A stretch of DNA of 64,000 nt from Streptomyces goshikiensis (GCF_014650555.1 NZ_BMVE01000002.1:248001-312000); one strand, 5' to 3'. Numbered from the stretch's first letter, positions 8,034 through 17,421 are shown. A program made the numbers and translations. Notes: generated by a model not told the origin, from the letters alone.

Positions 8034-8984
8034 ATGACCACCACCGCACCCGCCGCCGCCCGGGACGGCAGCGCGGCGCCGGCCACCGGCAGCAGCCCCT
8101 GGCAGCTCGCCCGGCGGGAGCTGCGCCGCCGCCCCGCCGTCCGCGTCAGTCTCTGCGTCGTCGTCCTCCTCGTCCTGATGGCCGTCACCGCCCCCTGGCT
8201 GGGGGCGCTCGGCGGCTGGTCGCCCGAGGAGTACGACAAGAGCGCCGTCGACCCCTACCTCGGCGGCCAGCCTCTGGGCTCCTTCGGCGGGATCGGCCCC
8301 GAGCACTGGCTCGGCGTCGAACCCGTCACCGGCCGCGACCTGTTCGCCCGCGTCGTGACCGGCGCCCAGGTCTCCCTCCTCATCGCCTTCGCCGCCACCG
8401 CCATCGTCGTCGTCACGGGCACCGCCGCCGGGATCGCCGCCGGCTACTTCGGCGGCCGCACCGACGCCGTCCTGTCCCGGCTGATGGACCTGACCATGTC
8501 CTTCCCCTCGCTGATCTTCATGATCGCGATGCTGTCGGTGGCCAAGGACGTCAACCGGATCGTGCTCATGACCGCCGTCATCGGCGTCTTCGGCTGGCCC
8601 GGCGTCGCCCGCGTCGTCCGCGGCCAGACCCTCTCCCTCAGACACCGCGAGTACGTCGACGCCGCCCGCGTCGGCGGTTCGAGCTCCTGGCGGATCCTCA
8701 CCCGCGACGTCCTCCCCGGCGTCTGCGGCCCCGTCATCGCCTACACCACCCTGCTGATCCCCGGCATGATCAGCACCGAGGCCGCGCTCAGCTACCTCGG
8801 CGTCGGCGTCCGCCCGCCCACCCCGTCCTGGGGCCAGATGATCGCCGAGTCCGTGGCCTACTACGAGACCGACCCCATGTACTTCCTCATCCCGAGCGTC
8901 TTCCTCTTCCTCTCCGTCCTCGCCTTCACCCTCCTCGGCGACGCCCTGCGCGACATCCTCGACCCGAGGGGCGGCCGTACGTGA
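8034..8984 (+). CDS. Peptide ABC transporter permease (DppC-like)
   Basis: A 316-residue inner-membrane permease with a first transmembrane segment at residues ~38-60 and five more in the C-terminal BPD_transp_1 domain. The coupling-helix motif EYVDAARVGGSSSWRILTRDVLP is the EAA loop that contacts the ATPase. The N-terminal 30 residues are Ala/Ser-rich and cytoplasmic. The DppC-type gene precedes the DppB-type gene here, the reverse of the common dpp/opp order. The downstream permease starts at a GTG overlapping the TGA of this gene. Confidence 0.88.
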   Translation: MTTTAPAAARDGSAAPATGSSPWQLARRELRRRPAVRVSLCVVVLLVLMAVTAPWLGALGGWSPEEYDKSAVDPYLGGQPLGSFGGIGPEHWLGVEPVTGRDLFARVVTGAQVSLLIAFAATAIVVVTGTAAGIAAGYFGGRTDAVLSRLMDLTMSFPSLIFMIAMLSVAKDVNRIVLMTAVIGVFGWPGVARVVRGQTLSLRHREYVDAARVGGSSSWRILTRDVLPGVCGPVIAYTTLLIPGMISTEAALSYLGVGVRPPTPSWGQMIAESVAYYETDPMYFLIPSVFLFLSVLAFTLLGDALRDILDPRGGRT

Positions 8985-9967
8985 TCCTCTACCTCGCCCG
9001 CCGCCTGCTCGCCCTCGCCGGCGTGCTCCTGGCCATCGCCGCCGTCACCTTCCTCATCTTCTACGTCCTGCCCTCCGACCCGGCGGCCGCCGCCTGCGGC
9101 AAGACCTGCAGCGCCGAACGGCTGGCCGACGTACGCGAGTACCTCGGCCTCGACCAGCCGCTGTGGCGCCAGTTCGCCGACTTCCTCACCGGCATCTTCA
9201 CCGGCCGCACCCTCGGCAGCGGCCAGTACGCCGTCCAGTGCGACTTCCCCTGCCTGGGCTACTCGTACGAGAACTCCCTGCCCGTCTGGGACCTGCTGAT
9301 GGACCGCCTCCCGGTCTCCGCCTCCCTCGCCGTCGGCGCCGCCGTCCTCTGGCTGGTCCTCGGCCTCGGCGCCGGGGTCACCGCCGCCCTGCGCAAGGAC
9401 ACCCTCACCGACAAGGCACTGATGGTCGGCGCCGTCGCCGCCGCCTCCCTGCCCGTCTACTTCACCTCCGTGATGCTCATCTACGGGGTCATCCGGATCG
9501 CGGGGCTCCTGCCCTACCCCACCTACCAGGCCTTCAGCGGCGACCCGCTCGGCTGGGCCACCAACCTGCTGCTGCCCTGGACCGCGCTCGCCCTGCTCTA
9601 CGCCGCCATGTACGCCCGCCAGAGCCGGGGTTCGATGATCGAGGCGATGGCCGAGCCGTACATCCGCACCGCCCGCGCCAAGGGCATGCCCGAGCGCGTC
9701 GTCGTCGTCAAACACGGGCTGCGCTCCGGGATGACCCCGATCCTGACCATCTTCGGCATGGACCTCGGCGGACTGCTCGCCGGCGCCGTCATCACCGAGT
9801 CCATCTTCGGACTCCCCGGCATCGGGCGGCTGTTCTACGGGGCGCTGGTCAGCTCCGACCAGCCCGTCGTCCTCGGGGTCACCCTGCTCGCCGCGTTCTT
9901 CATCGTCGTCGCCAACCTCGCCGTCGACCTCCTGTACGCCGTCATCGACCCGAGGGTGAGGTACTGA
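8981..9967 (+). CDS. Peptide ABC transporter permease (DppB-like)
   Basis: A 328-residue permease with an N-terminal membrane anchor (YLARRLLALAGVLLAIAAV) typical of DppB/OppB. An extracytoplasmic loop follows with four cysteines (ACGKTCS and QCDFPC), then the BPD_transp_1 core with the EAA-type loop EPYIRTARAKGMPERVVVVKHGLR. The loop cysteines could form disulfides outside the membrane, which is not standard for DppB. The GTG start at 8981 overlaps the stop of the upstream permease (GTGA), and its own stop overlaps the ATPase ATG by one base. Confidence 0.87.
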   Translation: MILYLARRLLALAGVLLAIAAVTFLIFYVLPSDPAAAACGKTCSAERLADVREYLGLDQPLWRQFADFLTGIFTGRTLGSGQYAVQCDFPCLGYSYENSLPVWDLLMDRLPVSASLAVGAAVLWLVLGLGAGVTAALRKDTLTDKALMVGAVAAASLPVYFTSVMLIYGVIRIAGLLPYPTYQAFSGDPLGWATNLLLPWTALALLYAAMYARQSRGSMIEAMAEPYIRTARAKGMPERVVVVKHGLRSGMTPILTIFGMDLGGLLAGAVITESIFGLPGIGRLFYGALVSSDQPVVLGVTLLAAFFIVVANLAVDLLYAVIDPRVRY

Positions 9968-11055
9968 TGGCCGCTCTCCCCGAGCCCCCACTGCTCCAGG
10001 TACGCGATCTGCGGGTCACGTTCACCACCCCGCGCGGCTCCGTACGGGCCGTCGACTCACTGGGGTTCACCGTCGAGGCCGGGCGCACCCTCGGCATCGT
10101 CGGGGAATCCGGATCCGGCAAGTCCGTCACCTCGCTCGCCGTCATGGGCCTGCACCGGGGCGCCGAGATCGGCGGCTCCATCGCCCTGGCCGGGCAGGAG
10201 CTGACCGGCCTGACCGAGCGGGAGCTCAGCCGGCTGCGCGGCCGGAAGATGGCCATGATCTTCCAGGACCCGCTGAGCAGCCTGCACCCCTACTACACGG
10301 TCGGCGAGCAGATCGCCGAGCACGTCCGGGTCCACTTCGGGGCCCGCCGGGCCGCCGCGCGCCGACGGGCCGTCGACATGCTCGGCGAGGTCGGCATCCC
10401 CGAGCCGGCCCGCCGGGCCGGGGAGTACCCGCACCAGTTCTCCGGCGGCATGCGCCAGCGCGTCATGATCGCCATGGCGCTGGTCTGCGAGCCCGACCTG
10501 CTGATCGCCGACGAGCCCACCACGGCCCTCGACGTCACCGTGCAGGCGCAGATCCTGGAGCTGATCGCGCGCCTCCAGCAGGAGCGCGGCCTCGGCGTCG
10601 TGATGATCACCCACGACCTGGGGGTGGTCGCCCGCGTCGCCCACGACGTCCTGGTCATGTACGGCGGGCGGGCCGCCGAACAGGCCGGGGTGGACGAGCT
10701 GTTCGCCGGTCCCGCCCACCCCTACAGCCGGGGCCTGCTCGACTCGCTGCCCCGGCTCGACGACGCCGACGACGAACCCCTGCGGGCCATCCCCGGCTCC
10801 CCGCCCTCCCTGCTGGCGCCGGCCCCGGGGTGCGCGTTCGCCCCCCGCTGCCACGTCGCTGCCGCGGCCACCCCGCAACAGCGGCGCCGCTGCGCCACCG
10901 AGCGTCCCGAGCCGCGGCCGTACGGCGCGGCCCGGCGCTCCGCCGCATGCCATTTCGCGGGGGCCGACACCGCGGCGACCGCCCAGACCGCACAGACCGC
11001 ACAGACCGCACAGACCGCACAGACCGCACAGACCGCCCCGGAGGTGTCCCCATGA
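9967..11055 (+). CDS. Peptide ABC transporter ATPase (DppD-like) with TAQ repeat tail
   Basis: A 362-residue ATPase. It shows Walker A GESGSGKS (residues ~43-50), signature [15 protein letters not shown], Walker B LLIADEPT and the switch His in MITHDLG. The oligopeptide C-terminal extension is present ([23 protein letters not shown]), whose cysteines usually hold an iron-sulfur cluster in DppD proteins. Beyond it is a tail of six Thr-Ala-Gln units encoded by a 9-bp tandem repeat. It pairs with the next ATPase to form the heterodimeric motor. Its stop overlaps the next ATG (ATGA). Confidence 0.88.
   Translation: MAALPEPPLLQVRDLRVTFTTPRGSVRAVDSLGFTVEAGRTLGIVGESGSGKSVTSLAVMGLHRGAEIGGSIALAGQELTGLTERELSRLRGRKMAMIFQDPLSSLHPYYTVGEQIAEHVRVHFGARRAAARRRAVDMLGEVGIPEPARRAGEYPHQFSGGMRQRVMIAMALVCEPDLLIADEPTTALDVTVQAQILELIARLQQERGLGVVMITHDLGVVARVAHDVLVMYGGRAAEQAGVDELFAGPAHPYSRGLLDSLPRLDDADDEPLRAIPGSPPSLLAPAPGCAFAPRCHVAAAATPQQRRRCATERPEPRPYGAARRSAACHFAGADTAATAQTAQTAQTAQTAQTAQTAPEVSP
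10984..11036 (+). repeat. 9-bp tandem repeat (about six units) encoding Thr-Ala-Gln
   Basis: Five identical CAGACCGCA units lie end to end from 10984, followed by a partial sixth. Because the unit is 9 bp, gain or loss of copies keeps the reading frame and only changes the length of the ATPase tail. Perfect identity of the units suggests recent slippage. Confidence 0.9.
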
Positions 11056-12065
11056 CCGTAGAGACCGGGCCGCCGGACACCCGCGCCCGGCCGGACCGGG
11101 CCGGAACGGACCCGGCCGAGCCGCTGCTGCGGGTGCGGGACCTCACCATGACCTTCGCCGGCAGGCGATCGGCTCCCGTACGCGCGGTCGACGGGGTCTC
11201 CTTCGACCTGGCGGCCGGCGAGACCCTCGGCCTCGTCGGGGAGTCGGGCTGCGGGAAGTCCACCACCGGCCGGATGCTGGTACGGCTCCTGGAACCCACC
11301 TCGGGCAGCGTCCGCTTCGACGGCCGGGACATCAGCCGGCTCTCCCCGCGCGCCCTGCGGCCGCTGCGCCGGCACATCCAGATGGTGTTCCAGGACCCGC
11401 ACTCCTCCCTCAACCCCCGCCAGACGGTGGCCCGGATCATCTCCGACCCGCTGCTCGTACAGGGCGCGAGCGCGGTGGACGCCCGCCGCCGGGCCGCCGA
11501 GCTGATGGAGCTCGTCGGGCTGATCCCCGAGCACATCGACCGCTATCCGCACGAGTTCTCCGGCGGCCAGGCGCAGCGCATCGGCATCGCCCGCTCGCTC
11601 GCCACCGGCCCCCGGCTGATCGTCGCGGACGAGCCGGTCTCCGCCCTCGACGTCTCCGTCCAGGCGCAGATCGTCAACCTGATGGAGCGGCTGCGCGCCG
11701 AACTGGGCCTGGCCTACGTGTTCATCGCGCACGACCTGTCCGTCGTCAGACGGGTCAGCGACCGGGTCGCCGTCATGTACCTCGGCCGGATCGTCGAGAT
11801 CGGCGACAAGAAGTCGCTGTACGAGAACCCCCAGCACCCGTACACCCGGGCGCTGCTGTCCGCCGTACCGCTGCCGGATCCGGTGGCGGAGCGGCGGCGC
11901 GAGCGGATCGTGCTGCTCGGCGACCCGCCGAGCCCGGCCGCCCCGCCCTCGGGCTGCACCTTCCATCCGAGGTGCGCGAAGGCGCAGGCCATCTGCCGCA
12001 CGGAGCGTCCACTGCTCCAGGTCACCGCCTCACGCGAGGTGGCATGTCACTTCCCCGGTGACTGA
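11052..12065 (+). CDS. Peptide ABC transporter ATPase (DppF-like)
   Basis: A 337-residue ATPase, the last gene of the importer operon. Walker A is GESGCGKST (residues ~64-72), the signature is [15 protein letters not shown], Walker B LIVADEPV and the switch His is in FIAHDLS. It has the oligopeptide-family C-terminal domain with [20 protein letters not shown], matching cysteines in DppF. The start ATG overlaps the preceding TGA. A 15-bp hairpin follows shortly after the stop, which marks the end of the operon. Confidence 0.9.
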   Translation: MTVETGPPDTRARPDRAGTDPAEPLLRVRDLTMTFAGRRSAPVRAVDGVSFDLAAGETLGLVGESGCGKSTTGRMLVRLLEPTSGSVRFDGRDISRLSPRALRPLRRHIQMVFQDPHSSLNPRQTVARIISDPLLVQGASAVDARRRAAELMELVGLIPEHIDRYPHEFSGGQAQRIGIARSLATGPRLIVADEPVSALDVSVQAQIVNLMERLRAELGLAYVFIAHDLSVVRRVSDRVAVMYLGRIVEIGDKKSLYENPQHPYTRALLSAVPLPDPVAERRRERIVLLGDPPSPAAPPSGCTFHPRCAKAQAICRTERPLLQVTASREVACHFPGD

Positions 12066-12090
12066 CGGGGATCCAGGGGAAGGAAGAGGA

Positions 12091-12125
12091 GGACCCCGGG
12101 GCCGACACGATCGGCCCCGGGGTCC
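12091..12125. terminator. Bidirectional terminator between ABC operon and peptidase
   Basis: A perfect 15-bp stem (12091-12105 with 12111-12125) and a 5-nt loop lie between the convergent transporter operon and the S9 peptidase gene. The stem is long enough to work for both strands. Confidence 0.85.
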
Positions 12126-12172
12126 TTCGCGCTGTCCGGCCGGGCGTCGGCCGGGCGTCGGCTAGGCGCCGG

Positions 12173-14239
12173 TCAGGCGAGTTCCCGGCGGAAGAACTCC
12201 AGCTCCAGGGCCATCAGCTTCTCCCGCGTCCCGCCCGGGGTCATGTGCGTGACGCCGGGCAGGGCCAGCAGCTGGTGCGGGCGGCCCGCGTCCGTCAGGG
12301 CCTGCGACAGGCGCAGGGTGTGCGAGGGGTGGACGTTGTCGTCGGCCAGGCCGGTGACCAGCAGCAGCGGCCGGGTCAGGGCGGGCGCGTCCGGGAGTAG
12401 GGAGTCCCGCTCGTAGACCTCGGGGTGGTCCTGGGGCAGGCCCAGGTACCGCTCGGTGTACGCCGTGTCGTACTGCCGGAAGTCGGTCGGCGCGGCTCCG
12501 GCGGCCGCGGCGTGGAAGACGTCCGGGCGGCGCAGCACCGCGAGGGCGGACAGGTAGCCGCCGTAGGACCAGCCGTGGATGCCGACCCGCCCGAGGTCCA
12601 GGTCCGGGTGGCGTTCGCCGAGCGCGCGCAGGGCCGCGACCTGGTCCTCCAGGGTGACCTCGGAGAACCCGCGGTACATGGCGTGGGTGTAGGCGGGCGA
12701 GACGTACGGGGTGCCGCGGTTGTCGATGGTGACCACGGCGAAGCCCTGGTCGGCCCACCACTGGCGGGCCTGCCAGCGGCGCGGCTCGGCGCTGACGTCC
12801 TGCATGCCGGGGCCGCCGTAGCTGTCCATGAGCACCGGCAGCCGCTGCCCGGGCACATGGCCGCGGGGCAGGACGAGCGCGGTCGGGATGGCGTGCTCGG
12901 TGACCCGCTCCAGCACCGGGACCACCCGGTAGGGCAGCGGCTCGCTCAGGTCCGCCGGGCTGAACTCCCGCCCGTCGGCGGTGCGTACGGTGCGCCGGAT
13001 CCCGTCGGCGTCGGCCGAGGTCAGCAGCAGCACCCCGGCGGAGGCGGACACGGAGTGCACCCCGGGCCCGTCCGCGACCGGGGCCGGCTTCCCCGAGTCG
13101 AGGTCCAGCAGGAGCACCTGCTGCTCGGAGGGGTCGCGCTGACCGGCCTCGACGAGCAGGGCGCCCTGGTGGATCCCGGCGACGCGGCGGATCTGGATGC
13201 CCTCCCCGGTGAGCGGCTCCCCGTCCACGGCGAGGGCGCGGGCGGTCCCGCCGGGGGCGTCGGCCGCGGTCAGCATCCGGCCGTCGGGGAGCCGGGCCGG
13301 GGTGCCGGGCAGCGGGTCCACCCACTGGGGGTGCGTGGTGCGGGACAGCTCCCGGGTGCGCCCGGTGGCCGGGTCGGCGCTGAGCAGCGCGACGTTGCGC
13401 TGGAGCCGGTCCGCCACCGTCAGCAGGATCTCCCCGGCCGATTCCCAGCCCGCGTCGCAGACGTACGGGAGGGCCGCGGCGTCCCAGTCGAGCCGGATCC
13501 GCCGCTCGCCGGGTCCGAGCACCCACAGCTGGACATCGGCGTTGGGGCCGCCGGCCTCGGGGTAGGCGAAGTCCTCGGGCGGCAGCTCCGGGTGCGCCGG
13601 ATCGGCGAAGTGGCGCCGCTGGAGGGCGGATTCGTCGACCCGGGCGGCCAGCAGCGCGGTCCCGTCGGGGGACCACCAGTGCCCCCGGGAGCGGCCCAGC
13701 TCCTCGGCGGCGGCGAACTCGGCGACGCCCCAGCGGGCCCCGTCGTCGGGGCTGACCCGGCCGCCGGGCGCGGTGTGCAGCGCGTCGCCGGTGACGTAGG
13801 CGACGCGGCCGCCGTCGGCGTCGGGACGGGGGTCGAAGACGGGCCCGGCGGCGGGGATCTCCCGGGGTTCCCCGGCGGGCCGTCCGCTCCCGTCGCAGGT
13901 GACCGCGTACATCCGCCCGTAGAGCGGGAAGACGGCGGTGCGGCCGTCGCCGGAGAGCGCGTACGAGCCGATGCCCTCGGCGACGAGCCGGATCCGCTCG
14001 CGCAGCCGCCGCTCGGCGACGGGCTGCTCGCCGGGTTCGGGGCACAGCTCGCGGGGGTCGGCAAGCCGGATTTCGGTGCCGGTGGCGGTGTCGAGAACCC
14101 ACAGGCCGTCGAACGCGTCGGTGGGACCGGTGGAACGGAGGAACCAGAGCAGCCGGCCGTCGTCCCCGAAGGAGAACGCGCGCGGCGCGCCGTACGTGAA
14201 GCGGGCGGTGCTCGCGGAGAGCCTGAGGAAGTCATCCAT
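12173..14239 (-). CDS. S9-family prolyl peptidase (DPP-IV-like)
   Basis: A 688-residue protein with an N-terminal beta-propeller (about residues 1-440) and a C-terminal alpha/beta-hydrolase domain. The catalytic triad is visible: Ser558 in GWSYGGY, Asp at 633/634 in GLADDNVH and His665 in GVTHMT. There is no signal peptide, so it should cleave imported peptides in the cytoplasm. DPP-IV/prolyl-oligopeptidase relatives cut after proline, which fits an adjacent peptide importer and hydroxyproline pathway. The ATG at 14239 gives the family-typical start; there is no convincing Shine-Dalgarno before it. Upstream lies operator-like site D. Confidence 0.87.
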   Translation of the reverse strand: MDDFLRLSASTARFTYGAPRAFSFGDDGRLLWFLRSTGPTDAFDGLWVLDTATGTEIRLADPRELCPEPGEQPVAERRLRERIRLVAEGIGSYALSGDGRTAVFPLYGRMYAVTCDGSGRPAGEPREIPAAGPVFDPRPDADGGRVAYVTGDALHTAPGGRVSPDDGARWGVAEFAAAEELGRSRGHWWSPDGTALLAARVDESALQRRHFADPAHPELPPEDFAYPEAGGPNADVQLWVLGPGERRIRLDWDAAALPYVCDAGWESAGEILLTVADRLQRNVALLSADPATGRTRELSRTTHPQWVDPLPGTPARLPDGRMLTAADAPGGTARALAVDGEPLTGEGIQIRRVAGIHQGALLVEAGQRDPSEQQVLLLDLDSGKPAPVADGPGVHSVSASAGVLLLTSADADGIRRTVRTADGREFSPADLSEPLPYRVVPVLERVTEHAIPTALVLPRGHVPGQRLPVLMDSYGGPGMQDVSAEPRRWQARQWWADQGFAVVTIDNRGTPYVSPAYTHAMYRGFSEVTLEDQVAALRALGERHPDLDLGRVGIHGWSYGGYLSALAVLRRPDVFHAAAAGAAPTDFRQYDTAYTERYLGLPQDHPEVYERDSLLPDAPALTRPLLLVTGLADDNVHPSHTLRLSQALTDAGRPHQLLALPGVTHMTPGGTREKLMALELEFFRRELA

Positions 14240-14249
14240 GATACGCAGT

Positions 14250-14278
14250 GTGACATGTGAAATACCACACTGTATATG
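14250..14278. promoter_or_regulatory. Divergent control region: operator site D and MFS promoter
   Basis: GTGACATGTGAA (14250-14261) is the fourth, least perfect copy of the 12-mer and lies 11 bp from the peptidase start codon. For the divergent MFS gene, GTGACA (14250-14255) and TATATG (14273-14278) are spaced by 17 bp like -35 and -10 boxes. A regulator bound here could affect both genes. The motif could also be only the MFS -35 region. Confidence 0.45.
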
Positions 14279-14324
14279 CCCCAAGCACCTGTCCGGGACT
14301 GGGCCGTTCGAGTGGTGACCCCCG

Positions 14325-15896
14325 GTGCGCGGGCTTAACGTCGAAAAGGTGGACCCGAACACAACGCCCACCAGGAACGGGACCGACGGCAAGGTCCGAG
14401 GAAGCGGCAAAGGGCTGGCCCTCTTCGTCCTGGCCTCCTGCCAGCTCATGGTCGTCCTCGACATCACCATCGTGAACATCGCGCTGCCGCACATCCAGAC
14501 CGCCCTCGGCTTCTCCACCGAGAGCCTCTCCTGGGTCGTCAGCGCCTACACCCTGACCTTCGGCGGACTGCTGCTCCTCGGTGGCCGATCCGGTGACATC
14601 CTCGGTCGCCGGCGCGTCTTCATGTCCGGTGTCCTGCTCTTCGGCCTGGCCTCGCTGCTGGGCGGACTCGCCCAGAACGAGGGCCAGTTGCTGGCCGCCC
14701 GCGCCCTCCAGGGCGTCGGCGGAGCCATCGCCTCCCCGACCGCCCTCGCCCTGATCACCACCACCTTTCCCGAAGGCCCCGAGCGCAACCGGGCCTTCGG
14801 CGTGTTCGCCGGCGTCTCGGCGGGCGGCGGCGCGATCGGGCTGCTCCTGGGCGGCATCCTCGTGGAATGGCTCAACTGGCGCTGGGTGCTCTTCGTCAAC
14901 GTCCCGATCGCCCTGCTGATCGCGCTCGCGACCCCGCGCGTCATCCGCGAGTCCGCACGCCACCCCGGACACTTCGACCTCGCCGGAGCGCTGCTGTCCA
15001 CCATCGGCATGGTGTCCCTCGTCTACGGATTCATCCGCGCCTCCCAGGAGGGCTGGAGCGACCCGCTGACCATGACCTCCTTCGCGGTGGCCGTGGTCCT
15101 GCTGACCCTGTTCATCCTGAACGAGCGCCGCTCGCCGCAGCCGATCACCCCGCTGCACATGTTCGCCGACCGCAACCGGGCCGGGACCTACGCCATCATG
15201 CTGTTCTTCGCCTGCGCGATCTTCGGCATGTTCTTCTTCCTGACCCTGTTCGTGCAGAACGTGCTCGGCTTCAGCCCGCTCGAAGCCGGCCTCGCCTTCC
15301 TGCCGGTCAGCGCGATGATCGCGGTGATGGCGGGGATCACCTCCCAGCTGCTGCCGAAGTTCGGGCCGAAACCGTTCATGGTCGTCGGCTCGCTGTGCGC
15401 GGCCGCGGGGCTCGCCTGGCTCACCCAGACCGACATCGGCTCGACGTACCTGGGCAGCATCCTGGGCCCGATGCTGCTGTTCAGCGCGGGCATGGGCATG
15501 CAGTTCGTCTCGCTGACCCTGATGGCCCTCTCGAACGTCCCCGACCGGGAGTCCGGCGCGGCCTCCGGCCTGCTGAACTCGATGCAGCAGGTCGGCGGTT
15601 CCCTCGGCCTGTCGATCCTGGTCACGGTGTTCGGCACGGCCAGCCGCAACGAGGCCAAGGAACAGATCGGCCCCTTCCTGAGCTCCGCCACCCCGGCGCA
15701 GAAGCTGCTCTTCACCAAGACCCATCAGTTCCCGAAGCCGTGGAGCGATCAGGTCCTCACCTCGGGCGTCAGCGCCTCCTTCGTCGCGGCGGCCGCGTTC
15801 ACCCTGGTCTGCGCGCTGATCGCGCTGTTCGTCATCCAGGTCCGCCCCTCCGACCTCGCCCGCCTCCAGGGCAACCACGCCCCGACGGCGGTCTGA
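14325..15896 (+). CDS. MFS efflux transporter, DHA2 family (14 transmembrane segments)
   Basis: A 523-residue drug:H+ antiporter-2-type protein. TM1 carries the family motif LDITIVNIALPHIQ (about residue 45). Motif A follows as GGRSGDILGRRRVF after TM2. The proton/substrate motif C region appears as GVFAGVSAGGGAIGLLLGG in TM5. Fourteen hydrophobic segments are expected from the length and pattern. The start is uncertain: GTG 14325 or GTG 14349, neither with a strong Shine-Dalgarno. It diverges from the peptidase and might export a toxic peptide or small molecule; the substrate is unknown. Confidence 0.85.
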   Translation: MRGLNVEKVDPNTTPTRNGTDGKVRGSGKGLALFVLASCQLMVVLDITIVNIALPHIQTALGFSTESLSWVVSAYTLTFGGLLLLGGRSGDILGRRRVFMSGVLLFGLASLLGGLAQNEGQLLAARALQGVGGAIASPTALALITTTFPEGPERNRAFGVFAGVSAGGGAIGLLLGGILVEWLNWRWVLFVNVPIALLIALATPRVIRESARHPGHFDLAGALLSTIGMVSLVYGFIRASQEGWSDPLTMTSFAVAVVLLTLFILNERRSPQPITPLHMFADRNRAGTYAIMLFFACAIFGMFFFLTLFVQNVLGFSPLEAGLAFLPVSAMIAVMAGITSQLLPKFGPKPFMVVGSLCAAAGLAWLTQTDIGSTYLGSILGPMLLFSAGMGMQFVSLTLMALSNVPDRESGAASGLLNSMQQVGGSLGLSILVTVFGTASRNEAKEQIGPFLSSATPAQKLLFTKTHQFPKPWSDQVLTSGVSASFVAAAAFTLVCALIALFVIQVRPSDLARLQGNHAPTAV

Positions 15897-15926
15897 TCCG
15901 CGGCCGCCCGCCCGCCCCCCGCACTC

Positions 15927-17324
15927 CTACCCGGCGGCCAGGCTCCGCAGCCGGCAGCGTGCCGGGCCGGTCGCCCGCAGGGTGATGCCGGTGCTGACCG
16001 GGACCTCCTCGTCGACGGCCTCGAACTCGTACGCCCGCAGGATCATCGCCAGCGCGATCACCGACTCCAGCATCGAGAAGTGCTGGCCGATGCAGGCGCG
16101 CGGGCCGCCGCCGAAGGGGAACCAGGCGTAGCGCGGGCGGGCGGCCTCGGCCTCCGGGGTGAAACGGTCCGGGTCGAAGCGGTCCGGGTCCGGCCAGTGG
16201 CCCGGGTGGCGGTGCGTCACCCACGGGGCGACGATCACGTCCGCGCCCGCCGGGATGGTGTGCCCGCCGACCCGGGCGTCGGCTACGGCCTGCCGGCCGA
16301 TGACCGGAGCGGCCGGGTAGAGCCGCATCGCCTCCTTGAGCACCTGGGTGAGGTACGGGAGCCGGTCGAGGTCCGCGGCCTGCGGCGTACGGTCGCCCAG
16401 CACGCGGGAGATCTCCTCGCGGGCCCTGGACTGCTGCTCGGGGTGGCGGGCCAGCAGGTGCAGGGCGAAGGCCAGCGAGGTGGCGGTCGTCTCGTGGCCG
16501 GCGAGCAGGAAGACCAGCACCTGCTCGCGCAGCTCGACGGCGTCGAACTCGGCGTCGTCCGCGCTCTTGGCACCGGCGAGCAGGCTCAGCAGATCGCTGC
16601 CGTTGCCATCGCTCCTGCTTTCATCACCCCCGCCGTCGCCGAGCCGCTCCGCGACGATCCCGTCGCACACGGCGTACAGCTCCTCCAGCGCGGCCGCCGC
16701 CCGCTTGTTGCCCGGGGTCGGCCAGCTGCGCGGGAGGTTCGCGGGGGAGTAGCCGCGGCGCAGCACGTACTCGGTGATGACCGGAAAGCACCGGTCCACG
16801 ACACCGGCGGCGGCGTCCCCGTCGGTACCGAAGAGGATCCGGGTCACCGCGCGCAGCGCAAGGCGCGTCATCTCCTCGGACACGTCGACGACCGCGGTCT
16901 CCCGCCAGGCGCGCAGCGTCAGCTCGGTCTCGGCGGCGACCGCCCCGGCGTACCCGTCCACGCGGCGCTTGGTGAACAGCGGCTGGACCAGCCGGCGCTG
17001 GCGCAGGTAGTCCTCGTCCTGGCTGGTCAGCAGCCCGTTGCCGAAGGACTCGCGGACCTCCTGGTAGAAGGAGTTGTCCTTGCGGAAGTTGGCCGCCTCC
17101 GAACCGAGCACCTGCTGGGCGCCCTCCGGGGAGAACACGCAGTACAGCTCGGCGCGCAGCCCGGGCGGCCCGGCGGTGATCCGTACGAGGTCGCCGTGCC
17201 GCTGCTGGGCCCGCAGATAGGTGCCGAGCGAGTCCGACTTCAGGTCGAACAGCGACCCGAGCAGCGGGACCCCCGCGAGCTCGGGGATCCCCGTACCGGC
17301 CCCTGTGTGTGATCCGACTGCCAT
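15927..17324 (-). CDS. Cytochrome P450
   Basis: A 465-residue haem-thiolate monooxygenase. The I-helix oxygen-activation motif is LAGHETTATS, the K-helix ExxR is EAMRLYP and the haem loop is FPFGGGPRACIGQ with Cys411 as axial ligand. It is longer than the ~400-residue bacterial class and resembles CYP102/CYP3-like soluble enzymes. It has no fused reductase and no membrane anchor, so it needs partner redox proteins from elsewhere. The ATG start has GGGGGAG just upstream. It converges on the MFS gene and no natural substrate can be assigned. Confidence 0.9.
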   Translation of the reverse strand: MAVGSHTGAGTGIPELAGVPLLGSLFDLKSDSLGTYLRAQQRHGDLVRITAGPPGLRAELYCVFSPEGAQQVLGSEAANFRKDNSFYQEVRESFGNGLLTSQDEDYLRQRRLVQPLFTKRRVDGYAGAVAAETELTLRAWRETAVVDVSEEMTRLALRAVTRILFGTDGDAAAGVVDRCFPVITEYVLRRGYSPANLPRSWPTPGNKRAAAALEELYAVCDGIVAERLGDGGGDESRSDGNGSDLLSLLAGAKSADDAEFDAVELREQVLVFLLAGHETTATSLAFALHLLARHPEQQSRAREEISRVLGDRTPQAADLDRLPYLTQVLKEAMRLYPAAPVIGRQAVADARVGGHTIPAGADVIVAPWVTHRHPGHWPDPDRFDPDRFTPEAEAARPRYAWFPFGGGPRACIGQHFSMLESVIALAMILRAYEFEAVDEEVPVSTGITLRATGPARCRLRSLAAG

Positions 17325-17421
17325 GGCTCCCCCTCGACCGTGCCGACGGGCCGATTGTGCCGGGCGGCCGACGGCGGTGGCCAGAGCGGACCCTCAATGG
17401 CCTGAAGCCGCCGGTCCGGAG

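Noticed and set aside
6125..9967. A very long plus-strand frame that runs through the binding-protein and permease genes
   Set aside because: Only its last part (8981-9967) is a real permease. The rest is Arg/Pro/His-rich out-of-frame translation of high-GC genes.
14250..14261. Certain fourth GntR operator
   Set aside because: It ends AA instead of AC and also serves as the MFS -35 box, so I treat it as the weakest member of the set, not as proven.
14240..14518. N-terminal extension of the S9 peptidase to about 14518
   Set aside because: It would cross the divergent promoter region and adds sequence unlike the family; ATG 14239 gives a normal length.
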